Assembly: GCF_900110735.1 (NCBI RefSeq)
Contig: NZ_FOET01000012.1
Coordinates: forward strand, 62,001 to 126,000
Source of the DNA: Streptomyces radiopugnans
Lineage (GTDB): Bacteria > Actinomycetota > Actinomycetes > Streptomycetales > Streptomycetaceae
Direction of reading: 5' to 3'
Length of the DNA: 64,000 bases
Notes under the pieces: generated by a model
What the model saw: only the letters and a program-made list of their open reading frames with translations
Databases searched by the model: none
What the model was told of the DNA's origin: nothing
In this document: positions 48,306 through 55,725 of the stretch, piece after piece
Numbering within the stretch: position 1 is the first letter of the stretch
How the letters are laid out: each line of letters opens with the position of its first letter
Position numbers and translations under genes: made by a program

Positions 48306-49370
48306 TTGCGCCGGGTAAGCAAGCTCGCTGCCGCGGTCGGCACCGCCGCGGCCCTCGCCCTCAGCGCCACCGCGTGTGGCAGCACATCCACGGAGTCCTC
48401 TTCCTCGGACTCCTCCGACTCCGCCAAGAAGGGCAAGGGCATAGCCCTCGCCTACGACGTCGGCGGCCGCGGCGACCAGTCGTTCAACGACGCCGCCTAC
48501 AACGGCTTCGAGAAGGCGAAGAAGGACTTCGGCATCGGCGGCGAGGACGTCGAGCCCTCCGACGGCGAGTCGGACGCCGACAAGGTCCAGCGCCTGACCG
48601 ACCTGGCACGCCAGGGCTACAACCCCGTGATCGGCGTGGGCTTCGCCTATGCCAAGCCGATCGAGGAGGTCGCCGAGAAGTTCCCGAAGACCACCTTCGG
48701 CCTGATCGACGACGACACCGTCAAGGCGGACAACGTCGCCAACCTGGTCTTCAGCGAGGAGCAGGGCTCCTACCTGGCGGGCGTGGCAGCGGCCAAGGCC
48801 ACCAAGTCCAAGGTCGTCGGCTTCGTCGGCGGCGTCGAGGTCCCGCTGATCAAGAAGTTCGAGGCGGGCTTCGTCCAGGGCGTGAAGGACACCGACAAGT
48901 CCATCCAGGTCAAGACCCAGTACCTGACCCAGCCGCCGAACATGGACGGCTTCTCCAAGCCGGACCTCGGCAAGGAGGCCGCGCGCGGCCAGCTCGACGC
49001 CGACGCCGACGTGATCTACCACGCCGCCGGCCTCGCGGGCCAGGGCGTCATCGAGGCGGTCGCCGCCAAGGACAAGTGGGTCATCGGCGTCGACTCCGAC
49101 CAGTACGAGCAGAAGACGCTGGCCAAGTACAAGGACAGCATCCTGACCTCCATGACCAAGGACGTCTCCGGCGCGGTCTACAACCTGGTCAAGTCCGTCC
49201 AGGACGGCGAGCCGATGAGCGGGGAGAGCCGCTTCGACCTGGAGTCCGGCGGTGTCGGCCTGGCCGACTCCAACCCGGCCTTCACCGAGATGACCGAACT
49301 CCAGGAGGCCGTGAAGAAGGCCAAGGAGGGCATCATCAGCGGCGAGATCAAGGTCGGCACCGAGTCCTGA
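48306..49370 (+). CDS. Bmp-family nucleoside ABC transporter substrate-binding lipoprotein
   Basis: The 354-residue lipoprotein has lipobox LSATAC (Cys24), a Ser-rich linker and a BmpA/PnrA domain: LAYDVGGRGDQSFNDAAYNGFEKA, VIGVGFAYAKPIEEVAEKFP, VGFVGGVEVPLIKKFEAGFVQG, and VIYHAAGLAGQGVIEA. Members bind purine or pyrimidine nucleosides. The TTG start follows GAAGGGAAG. The ATPase, two permeases, cdd and deoA downstream fit nucleoside import. It has its own promoter with a CTACGCGCGT-type site, and a hairpin follows it. Confidence 0.9.
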   Translation: MRRVSKLAAAVGTAAALALSATACGSTSTESSSSDSSDSAKKGKGIALAYDVGGRGDQSFNDAAYNGFEKAKKDFGIGGEDVEPSDGESDADKVQRLTDLARQGYNPVIGVGFAYAKPIEEVAEKFPKTTFGLIDDDTVKADNVANLVFSEEQGSYLAGVAAAKATKSKVVGFVGGVEVPLIKKFEAGFVQGVKDTDKSIQVKTQYLTQPPNMDGFSKPDLGKEAARGQLDADADVIYHAAGLAGQGVIEAVAAKDKWVIGVDSDQYEQKTLAKYKDSILTSMTKDVSGAVYNLVKSVQDGEPMSGESRFDLESGGVGLADSNPAFTEMTELQEAVKKAKEGIISGEIKVGTES

Positions 49371-49415
49371 CCCCTCCCGCCCGACCGATCCGGCCCGGCG
49401 CCGGAGCGTAAGCGG

Positions 49416-49443
49416 GGCCGGACGTCCGCCCGGGCGTCCGGCC
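49416..49443 (+). terminator. Hairpin after the Bmp lipoprotein gene
   Basis: GGCCGGACG and CGTCCGGCC form a 9-bp stem with a 10-base loop, 45 bases past the stop. Confidence 0.6.
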
Positions 49444-49540
49444 GCCGCCCGCGCGGCCCCGGCACGGGCCCGGCCGAGGAGGGCCCCACCGCCCACGGCG
49501 GCGGCCCCCTTCCGGCCGGGCCCACTGCACGGAATGCGCT

Positions 49541-49552
49541 CTACGCGCGTAG
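49541..49552. promoter_or_regulatory. Operator-like palindrome CTACGCGCGTAG
   Basis: A perfect 12-bp palindrome ending 16 bases before TAGCGT (49569-49574), covering the -35 region of the transporter operon. An identical copy precedes add at 62750. Confidence 0.7.
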
Positions 49553-49682
49553 TCAACCGTCGAGGCGGTAGCGTCGCCCTCACCCGCACGGCCCGGCGGC
49601 CCACCCCCGGCCCACCCCGTGGTCATCCACCCCCGCCGCCGTGCTCCCTACGAGCCGCTCCTTAGCCCGAGGAGAGTGCACC

Positions 49683-51299
49683 ATCAACGCGTCCAGCAGT
49701 CCTCCGGCAGTCGAACTGACCGGGATCACCAAGCGCTTCCCCGGTGTCGTCGCCAACCACGACATCCACATGTCCGTCCGCAAGGGGACCGTGCACGCCA
49801 TCGTCGGCGAGAACGGCGCGGGCAAGTCGACCCTGATGAAGATCCTCTACGGCATGCAGAAGCCGGACGAGGGCACCGTCGCCGTCGACGGGCAGGAAGT
49901 GAGCTTCTCCGACCCCGGCGACGCCATCGCCCGGGGCATCGGCATGGTCCACCAGCACTTCATGCTGGCCGACAACCTCACCGTCCTGGAGAACACCGTC
50001 CTGGGCAGCGAGAAGCTGTACGGGATCGGGGCGAAGGCCCGCGCCCGGATCAGGGAGATCTCCGACGCCTACGGCCTGGGCATCCGCCCCGACGCCATGG
50101 TGGAGGACCTCGGGGTCGCCGACCGCCAGCGCGTGGAGATCCTCAAGGTCCTCTACCGCGGTGCCCGCATCCTCATCCTCGACGAGCCGACCGCCGTGCT
50201 CGTGCCGCAGGAGGTGGACGCGCTCTTCGCCAACCTCCGCGAGCTGAAGGCCGAGGGACTGACCGTCATCTTCATCTCGCACAAGCTGGGCGAGGTGCTC
50301 TCGGTCGCCGACGACATCACCGTCATCCGGCGCGGCACCACCGTCGCCTCCGTCAGCCCCCGCGACGTCACCGTCAAGCAGCTCGCCGAGCTGATGGTCG
50401 GCGCGGAGCTGCCCTCCCCGGAGACCCGCGAGTCCACCGTCACCGAGACCCCCATGCTCCGGGTGGACGACCTCACCCTCACCGGGTACGACCCGGTCGA
50501 CGGCGCCCGCACCGTCCTGGACGGCGTCTCCTTCACCATCCACAAGGGCGAGGTGCTGGGCCTGGCCGGTGTGGAGGGCAACGGCCAGACCGAGCTGATC
50601 GAGGCGCTGGTCGGCATCCGCCAGGCCGACGGCGGGACCATCGTCCTCGGCGACGAGGACATCACCGGCTGGCCCACCCGCCGCCGCCGCGAGGGCGGCG
50701 TCGGCTACATCCCCGAGGACCGCCACCGCCACGGGCTGCTGCTGGAGTCCCCCCTGTGGGAGAACCGCATACTCGGGCACGTCACCGAACCCCCCAACAG
50801 CCGGGGGCCCTGGCTGGACATCAAGGCCGCCCGCGCCGACACCGAGCGGATCGTCGCCGAGTACGACGTGCGCACCCCCGGCATCGACGTCACCGCGGCC
50901 TCCCTGTCCGGCGGCAACCAGCAGAAGCTGATCGTGGGCCGCGAGATGAGCCACGAGCCCCGGCTCCTGATCGCCGCCCACCCCACGCGCGGCGTGGACG
51001 TCGGCGCGCAGGCGCAGATCTGGGACCAGATCCGCACCGCGCGCCGCGCCGGCCTGGCCGTCCTGCTGATCTCGGCCGACCTCGACGAGCTGATCGGCCT
51101 GTCCGACACCCTGCGCGTGATGTACCGCGGCCGACTGGTCGCCGAAGCCGACCCCGCCACGATCACCCCTGAGGCCCTGGGCTCCGCCATGACCGGCGCG
51201 GCCTGCGGCCGTCTCGACGACGAGGTGGCGGTCGAGGCCGCCGCCGCAGCCGCCGACGGGACCGCCGCCACGGGCCGGGACGGGGGAGAGGACCGATGA
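49683..51299 (+). CDS. Nucleoside ABC transporter ATPase (two NBDs), apparent ATC start
   Basis: The 538-residue protein has two ABC domains. The first has Walker A GENGAGKST, a degenerate signature DLGVADRQRVEIL and Walker B ILILDEPTAVL. The second lacks a classical Walker A (LAGVEGNGQTELIEAL) but has signature LSGGNQQK, as in sugar/nucleoside (RbsA/NupA-type) importers. GAGGAG (49669-49674) is 8 bases ahead of ATC 49683, followed by NASSSPPAVELTGITKRFPG. No ATG, GTG or TTG lies in frame there. The only upstream in-frame standard start, GTG 49641, lacks an RBS. First gene of the operon. Confidence 0.9.
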   Translation: MNASSSPPAVELTGITKRFPGVVANHDIHMSVRKGTVHAIVGENGAGKSTLMKILYGMQKPDEGTVAVDGQEVSFSDPGDAIARGIGMVHQHFMLADNLTVLENTVLGSEKLYGIGAKARARIREISDAYGLGIRPDAMVEDLGVADRQRVEILKVLYRGARILILDEPTAVLVPQEVDALFANLRELKAEGLTVIFISHKLGEVLSVADDITVIRRGTTVASVSPRDVTVKQLAELMVGAELPSPETRESTVTETPMLRVDDLTLTGYDPVDGARTVLDGVSFTIHKGEVLGLAGVEGNGQTELIEALVGIRQADGGTIVLGDEDITGWPTRRRREGGVGYIPEDRHRHGLLLESPLWENRILGHVTEPPNSRGPWLDIKAARADTERIVAEYDVRTPGIDVTAASLSGGNQQKLIVGREMSHEPRLLIAAHPTRGVDVGAQAQIWDQIRTARRAGLAVLLISADLDELIGLSDTLRVMYRGRLVAEADPATITPEALGSAMTGAACGRLDDEVAVEAAAAAADGTAATGRDGGEDR

Positions 51300-52432
51300 A
51301 GAAGTTCGACAAGGACCGGCTGATCCTGGCCGTCGGCGGACCGGCGCTGGCCATCGTCGTCGCCGTGCTGCTGACCTCGGTGGTGCTGGTCGCCTCCGGT
51401 CTGAACCCCGTCCAGCCGTACGTGCTGATGGTCGAGTACGCGATGCACGCCGACATCCAGGTGCTCATCCTCAACCAGGCCGCCACGTACTACCTGGCGG
51501 CGCTCGCGGTGGCCGTCGGCTTCCGCATGAACCTGTTCAACATCGGGGTCGACGGGCAGTACCGGCTCGCCGCGATGGCCGCGGCCCTCGTCGGCGCCTC
51601 GGTCACCCTGCCCGGGCCCCTGCACATCGCGCTGATCCTGGTCGTCGCGATGCTGGTGGGCGGCTTCTGGGCCGGTATCGCCGGCATCCTGAAGACCACC
51701 CGCGGGGTGAGCGAGGTCGTCTCGACGATCATGCTCAACTCCATCGCGACCAGCATCATCGCCTACCTCGTCCTGCCCGCCCAGTTCGGCGAGCAGCGCG
51801 GCAACAACCTCACCACCGGGCTGATACCGGAATCCGGCTGGTTCCCCGGCATCGACCTGGGCGAGGCCGGCGAGATCTACGGCTTCACCGCCGTCGCCGC
51901 CCTGTGCGGCCTGCTGTACTGGCTGGTCCTCAACCGCACCCGGTTCGGCTTCGACCTGCGCGCCACCGGCGCCAGCTCCAGCGCCGCGAGCGCCAGCGGC
52001 GTCGACGCCAGGCGCATGGTGCTCACCAGCATGCTGATCTCCGGCGCGGTCGCCGGTCTGGCCGGCATGCCCGTCCTGCTCGGCGACGCCCACACCTACA
52101 GCCTGGACTTCCCCGCGGGCGTGGGCTTCACCGGCATCACCATCGCCCTGCTCGGCCGCAACCACCCCCTCGGCATAGCCCTCGGAGCGCTGCTCATCGC
52201 CTTCCTCGACAAGGCCTCGCCGACGCTCGACTACAACGGCTACGAGAAGGAGATCGCCACGATCATGCAGGGCCTGATCGTGATGGCGGTCGTCATCAGC
52301 TACGAGTCCGTGCGCCGCTACGGTCTGCGCCGCCAGCAGCAGAAGGTCGGCGAGGAACTCGCCGCCGAGGCCGCCGCCGCAGGCGAGGGCGACGGCACCG
52401 GTCCGAAGAACCGCAAGGAGGTGTCGGCATGA
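51296..52432 (+). CDS. Nucleoside ABC transporter permease 1
   Basis: The 378-residue protein has about eight to ten hydrophobic helices and family motifs FRMNLFNIGVDGQYRLAAMAA and TTRGVSEVVSTIMLNSIATSI, matching the BPD_transp_2 permeases of nucleoside importers (YufP/NupB type). The ATG overlaps the ATPase stop by 4 bases. A charged C-terminal tail (RRQQQKVGEELAAEAA) should be cytoplasmic. It forms a heterodimeric channel with the next gene product. Confidence 0.93.
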   Translation: MKKFDKDRLILAVGGPALAIVVAVLLTSVVLVASGLNPVQPYVLMVEYAMHADIQVLILNQAATYYLAALAVAVGFRMNLFNIGVDGQYRLAAMAAALVGASVTLPGPLHIALILVVAMLVGGFWAGIAGILKTTRGVSEVVSTIMLNSIATSIIAYLVLPAQFGEQRGNNLTTGLIPESGWFPGIDLGEAGEIYGFTAVAALCGLLYWLVLNRTRFGFDLRATGASSSAASASGVDARRMVLTSMLISGAVAGLAGMPVLLGDAHTYSLDFPAGVGFTGITIALLGRNHPLGIALGALLIAFLDKASPTLDYNGYEKEIATIMQGLIVMAVVISYESVRRYGLRRQQQKVGEELAAEAAAAGEGDGTGPKNRKEVSA

Positions 52433-53694
52433 GCACCGTCCTCGACAAGCGGCCGGCCGCACAGCAGCCGAAGAAGCCCGCCCGCCGCCGGCTGACCCTG
52501 GCCGAGTGGATGCTCGTGATCGCCGGCCTGCTGGTGCTGGTCTCCGCCGTACGGCTGATCACCGGGGCCCACGGCATCACCTCCGTCGGGCAGACCTCCA
52601 CCGCCCTGCGACTGGCCGTGCCCATCGGGCTGGCCGGACTGGGCGGCCTGTGGGCCGAGCGGGCCGGTGTGATCAACATCGGTCTGGAGGGCATGCTGAT
52701 CCTGGGCACCTGGTTCGGCGCCTGGGCCGGCGTCCAGTGGGGCCCGTGGACGGGCGTGGTCATGGGCATCGTCGGCGGCGCGCTGGGCGGTCTGCTGCAC
52801 GCGATCGCCACCGTCACCTTCGGCGTCAACCACATCGTCTCCGGCGTGGCCATCAACATCCTCGCCGTCGGCGCCACCCGCTACCTGTCCAGCTTCACCT
52901 TCGCCGAGATGGAGAGCGGCACCAGCAAGCAGTCCCCGCCCATCGAGTCGATAGGGCAGATCACCGTCCCCGGGGTCTCCGACGCGCTGACGGCGCTCAA
53001 CGCCAAGCACTGGTTCGTCGTCTCCGACGTCGCCGGGCTGCTGGGCGGGCTGGTCACCAACCTCTCCCTGCTGACGATCGTGGCCGTCGCCATGATCCCG
53101 CTCAGCCGGTGGGTGCTGTGGAACACCGGCTTCGGCCTGCGGCTGCGCTCCTGCGGCGAGAACCCGATCGCGGCCGAGAGCCTGGGCGTCAACGTCTACA
53201 AGTACAAGTACATCGCCGTGATGATCTCCGGCGGCTTCGCCGGCATGGGCGGCGCGTTCCTCGCGGAGGTCGCCTCCAACATCTACCTGGAGGGCCAGAC
53301 CGGCGGACGCGGCTACATCGGCCTCGCCGCGATGATCTTCGGCAACTGGATGCCGGGCGGACTGGCCCTGGGCGCCGGCCTCTTCGGCTACACCGACAGC
53401 CTCAACCTGCGCGGCGGCGGGCAGAACGTCCACGCCCTGCTCCTGCTGCTGGCGATCCTGCTGGTGCTGGCCACCGCCTGGGCGATCTACCGGAAGAAGT
53501 ACCTGACCGGCGCGGTCGCGGCGGTCACCGGCCTGGTGCTGTTCGTCTGGTACTCCTCGGTGGACCAGGTGCCCAGCCAGTTCGTCAGCGCCGCCCCGTA
53601 CGTCGCCACGCTGCTGGTACTGGCCATGTCCGCGCAGCGGCTGCGGATGCCGAAGGCCAACGGGCACGCCTACCGGAAGGGCGAGGGCAAGTAG
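52429..53694 (+). CDS. Nucleoside ABC transporter permease 2
   Basis: The 421-residue protein has a short basic N-terminus and about ten hydrophobic helices with WAERAGVINIGLEGMLILGTWFGAW, VNHIVSGVAINILAVGATRYL, and GFGLRLRSCGENPIAAESLGVNV, the pattern of YufQ/NupC-type permeases. Its ATG overlaps the permease 1 stop (ATGA). Two further hydrophobic segments near the C-terminus (residues 360-405) extend beyond the core. cdd starts on the base after its stop. Confidence 0.93.
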   Translation: MSTVLDKRPAAQQPKKPARRRLTLAEWMLVIAGLLVLVSAVRLITGAHGITSVGQTSTALRLAVPIGLAGLGGLWAERAGVINIGLEGMLILGTWFGAWAGVQWGPWTGVVMGIVGGALGGLLHAIATVTFGVNHIVSGVAINILAVGATRYLSSFTFAEMESGTSKQSPPIESIGQITVPGVSDALTALNAKHWFVVSDVAGLLGGLVTNLSLLTIVAVAMIPLSRWVLWNTGFGLRLRSCGENPIAAESLGVNVYKYKYIAVMISGGFAGMGGAFLAEVASNIYLEGQTGGRGYIGLAAMIFGNWMPGGLALGAGLFGYTDSLNLRGGGQNVHALLLLLAILLVLATAWAIYRKKYLTGAVAAVTGLVLFVWYSSVDQVPSQFVSAAPYVATLLVLAMSAQRLRMPKANGHAYRKGEGK

Positions 53695-54123
53695 GTGAGC
53701 GAGTCCCGTACGACAGGCGCCGGCCGGGCCGACTGGCCGGCGCTGCGGGAGCGGGCCCGGGAGCTGATGTCCCGGGCCTACGCCCCGTACTCCAAGTACC
53801 CGGTCGGCGCCGCCGCGCTGGTGGACGACGGCCGGATCGTCGGCGGCTGCAACGTGGAGAACGCCGCCTACGGCGTCGCGCTGTGCGCCGAGTGCGGCCT
53901 GGTCTCGGAGCTGGCCGCCACCGGCGGCGGCCGGCTGGTGGCCTTCACCTGCTGTGACGGCCGCGGCGAGATCCTCATGCCGTGCGGCCGCTGCCGCCAG
54001 CTGCTGTGGGAGCACGGCGGCCCGGACCTGGCGGTCGACACCGCCTCCGGCGTCCGGCCGCTGTCCGACCTCCTGCCGGACGCCTTCGGCCCCGACGACC
54101 TCGCCGACGCGGACGGCCGCTGA
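53695..54123 (+). CDS. cdd: Cytidine deaminase
   Basis: The 142-residue protein has the tetrameric cytidine deaminase motifs: SRAYAPYSKYPVGAAAL, GCNVENAAYG, CAECGLVSEL with catalytic Glu, and PCGRCRQLL with two zinc Cys. It converts (deoxy)cytidine to (deoxy)uridine. The GTG start directly follows the permease TAG with no gap, so it is part of the importer operon and acts on imported nucleosides. The next gene, deoA, is 83 bases downstream with its own RBS. Confidence 0.95.
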   Translation: MSESRTTGAGRADWPALRERARELMSRAYAPYSKYPVGAAALVDDGRIVGGCNVENAAYGVALCAECGLVSELAATGGGRLVAFTCCDGRGEILMPCGRCRQLLWEHGGPDLAVDTASGVRPLSDLLPDAFGPDDLADADGR

Positions 54124-54206
54124 CCCCCGATCGCCGCCCCCGGCCGACCGCCGGCCGATCACCGAGCCCGCGCCCCCCGACCCCTCCCGAGGAGGAGCAC
54201 CGACCG

Positions 54207-55493
54207 ATGGACGCCATCTCCGTCATCCGCACCAAGCGCGACCGGGGCCGTCTCAGCGACGCCCAGATCGACTGGGTCATCGACGCCTACACCCGCGGCG
54301 AGGTCGCCGACGAGCAGATGTCGGCCCTGGCCATGGCGATCCTGCTCAACGGCATGGAGCGCCGGGAGATCGCCCGCTGGACCGCCGCGATGATCGACAG
54401 CGGCGAGCGGATGGACTTCTCCGCCCTGCCCCGGCCCACCGCCGACAAGCACTCCACCGGAGGCGTCGGCGACAAGATCACCCTGCCGCTGGCCCCGCTG
54501 GTCGCCGCCTGCGGCGCGGCCGTCCCCCAGCTCTCGGGCCGCGGCCTGGGCCACACCGGCGGGACGCTGGACAAGCTGGAGTCCATCCCCGGCTGGCGGG
54601 CGCTGCTGAGCAACGACGAGATGATGGACGTCCTGCGCTCGGTCGGAGCGGTGATCTGCGCGGCCGGCGACGGGCTGGCCCCGGCCGACAAGAAGCTCTA
54701 CGCGCTGCGCGACGTCACCGGCACCGTCGAGGCGATCCCGCTGATCGCCTCCTCGATCATGTCCAAGAAGATCGCCGAGGGGACGGGCTCGCTCGTCCTG
54801 GACGTCAAGGTCGGCTCCGGCGCGTTCATGAAGAACCTCGAAGACGCCCGGGAGCTGGCCTCCACCATGGTCGGGCTCGGCACCGACCACGGGGTGCGCA
54901 CCGTCGCCCTGCTCACCGACATGTCCACCCCGCTCGGCCTGACCGCGGGCAACGCCCTGGAGGTCCGCGAGTCGGTGGAGGTCCTGGCCGGCGGCGGCCC
55001 GGCCGACGTCGTCGAGCTGACGCTGGCGCTGGCCCGCGAGATGCTCGACGCCGCCGGGCTGCCGGACGCCGACCCGGCCAAGGCGCTGGCCGACGGCTCG
55101 GCGATGGACCACTGGCGCCGCATGATCGCCGCCCAGGGCGGCGACCCGGACGCGCCCCTGCCCGTCGCCCGCGAGCAGCACGTCCTGCGCGCCGAGACCT
55201 CCGGCGTCCTCACCGAGCTGGACGCGTACGCCGTCGGCGTCGCCGCCTGGCGCCTGGGCGCGGGCCGCGCCCGCAAGGAGGACCCGGTGCAGGCCGGGGC
55301 CGGGGTGGAACTGCACGCCAAGCCCGGCGACCGGGTCACCGCCGGGGCCCCGCTGCTGACCCTCCACACCGACACCCCCGAGCGCTTCGACTACGCGCTC
55401 GAAGCCCTCACCGGCGACGCGATCGGCATCACCGGGGGCACCGAAGGCACCGCCTTCGCCCCCACCCCCCTGATCCTCGACCGCATCGCCTGA
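54207..55493 (+). CDS. deoA: Thymidine/pyrimidine-nucleoside phosphorylase
   Basis: The 428-residue protein starts MDAISVIRTKRDRGRLSDAQIDWVI after GAGGAGGAG. It has the phosphate-site motif KHSTGGVGDK and the family signature SGRGLGHTGGTLDKLESIPG, plus a C-terminal domain (PVQAGAGVELHAKPGDRV). It releases base and (deoxy)ribose-1-phosphate from pyrimidine nucleosides. Downstream of cdd, it finishes salvage of imported nucleosides. A 14-bp hairpin follows. Confidence 0.95.
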   Translation: MDAISVIRTKRDRGRLSDAQIDWVIDAYTRGEVADEQMSALAMAILLNGMERREIARWTAAMIDSGERMDFSALPRPTADKHSTGGVGDKITLPLAPLVAACGAAVPQLSGRGLGHTGGTLDKLESIPGWRALLSNDEMMDVLRSVGAVICAAGDGLAPADKKLYALRDVTGTVEAIPLIASSIMSKKIAEGTGSLVLDVKVGSGAFMKNLEDARELASTMVGLGTDHGVRTVALLTDMSTPLGLTAGNALEVRESVEVLAGGGPADVVELTLALAREMLDAAGLPDADPAKALADGSAMDHWRRMIAAQGGDPDAPLPVAREQHVLRAETSGVLTELDAYAVGVAAWRLGAGRARKEDPVQAGAGVELHAKPGDRVTAGAPLLTLHTDTPERFDYALEALTGDAIGITGGTEGTAFAPTPLILDRIA

Positions 55494-55514
55494 CGCCCGC
55501 CCGTCCCCGCCACC

Positions 55515-55550
55515 CGCCACCCGCCCCCGCACGCCGGGGGGCGGGTGGCG
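55515..55550 (+). terminator. Terminator hairpin of the nucleoside operon
   Basis: CGCCACCCGCCCCC and its complement form a 14-bp stem with an 8-base loop 21 bases after deoA, followed by CCCTTCTG. Confidence 0.8.
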
Positions 55551-55638
55551 CCCTTCTGCGGGTGGAACACCGCTCCCGCGCCCGGGTCCGGCGGCGGGGC
55601 GCGGTCACGGGCGCGGAGACCGTTCACCGCGCGGGGCG

Positions 55639-55667
55639 TTGACGGCCGTACCGAAGATGCCTATCTT
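55639..55667 (+). promoter_or_regulatory. Sigma-70/HrdB-like promoter of the arabinofuranosidase gene
   Basis: TTGACG (55639-55644) and TATCTT (55662-55667) are spaced by 17 bases, an unusually complete housekeeping promoter for this window. The expected start site is near 55674. Confidence 0.75.
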
Positions 55668-55670
55668 CAC

Positions 55671-55705
55671 GTTCGAAGTTCTGGTCAGCGTACGAGATTT
55701 CGAAC
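55671..55705. promoter_or_regulatory. Inverted repeat GTTCGAA...TTCGAAC over the transcription start
   Basis: Seven-base arms at 55671-55677 and 55699-55705 are separated by 21 bases and begin 4 bases after the -10 element. Position suits a repressor operator for a sugar-inducible gene. Confidence 0.6.
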
Positions 55706-55725
55706 GACGAAGAGTCGGGAGCCTC

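Larger units (their letters stand above)
49371..49682. other. Intergenic region upstream of the nucleoside ABC ATPase gene
   Basis: 312 bases holding a terminator hairpin for the lipoprotein gene (49416-49443), a perfect CTACGCGCGTAG palindrome (49541-49552), a -10-like TAGCGT (49569-49574) and a GAGGAG ribosome binding site at 49669-49674. Confidence 0.6.
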
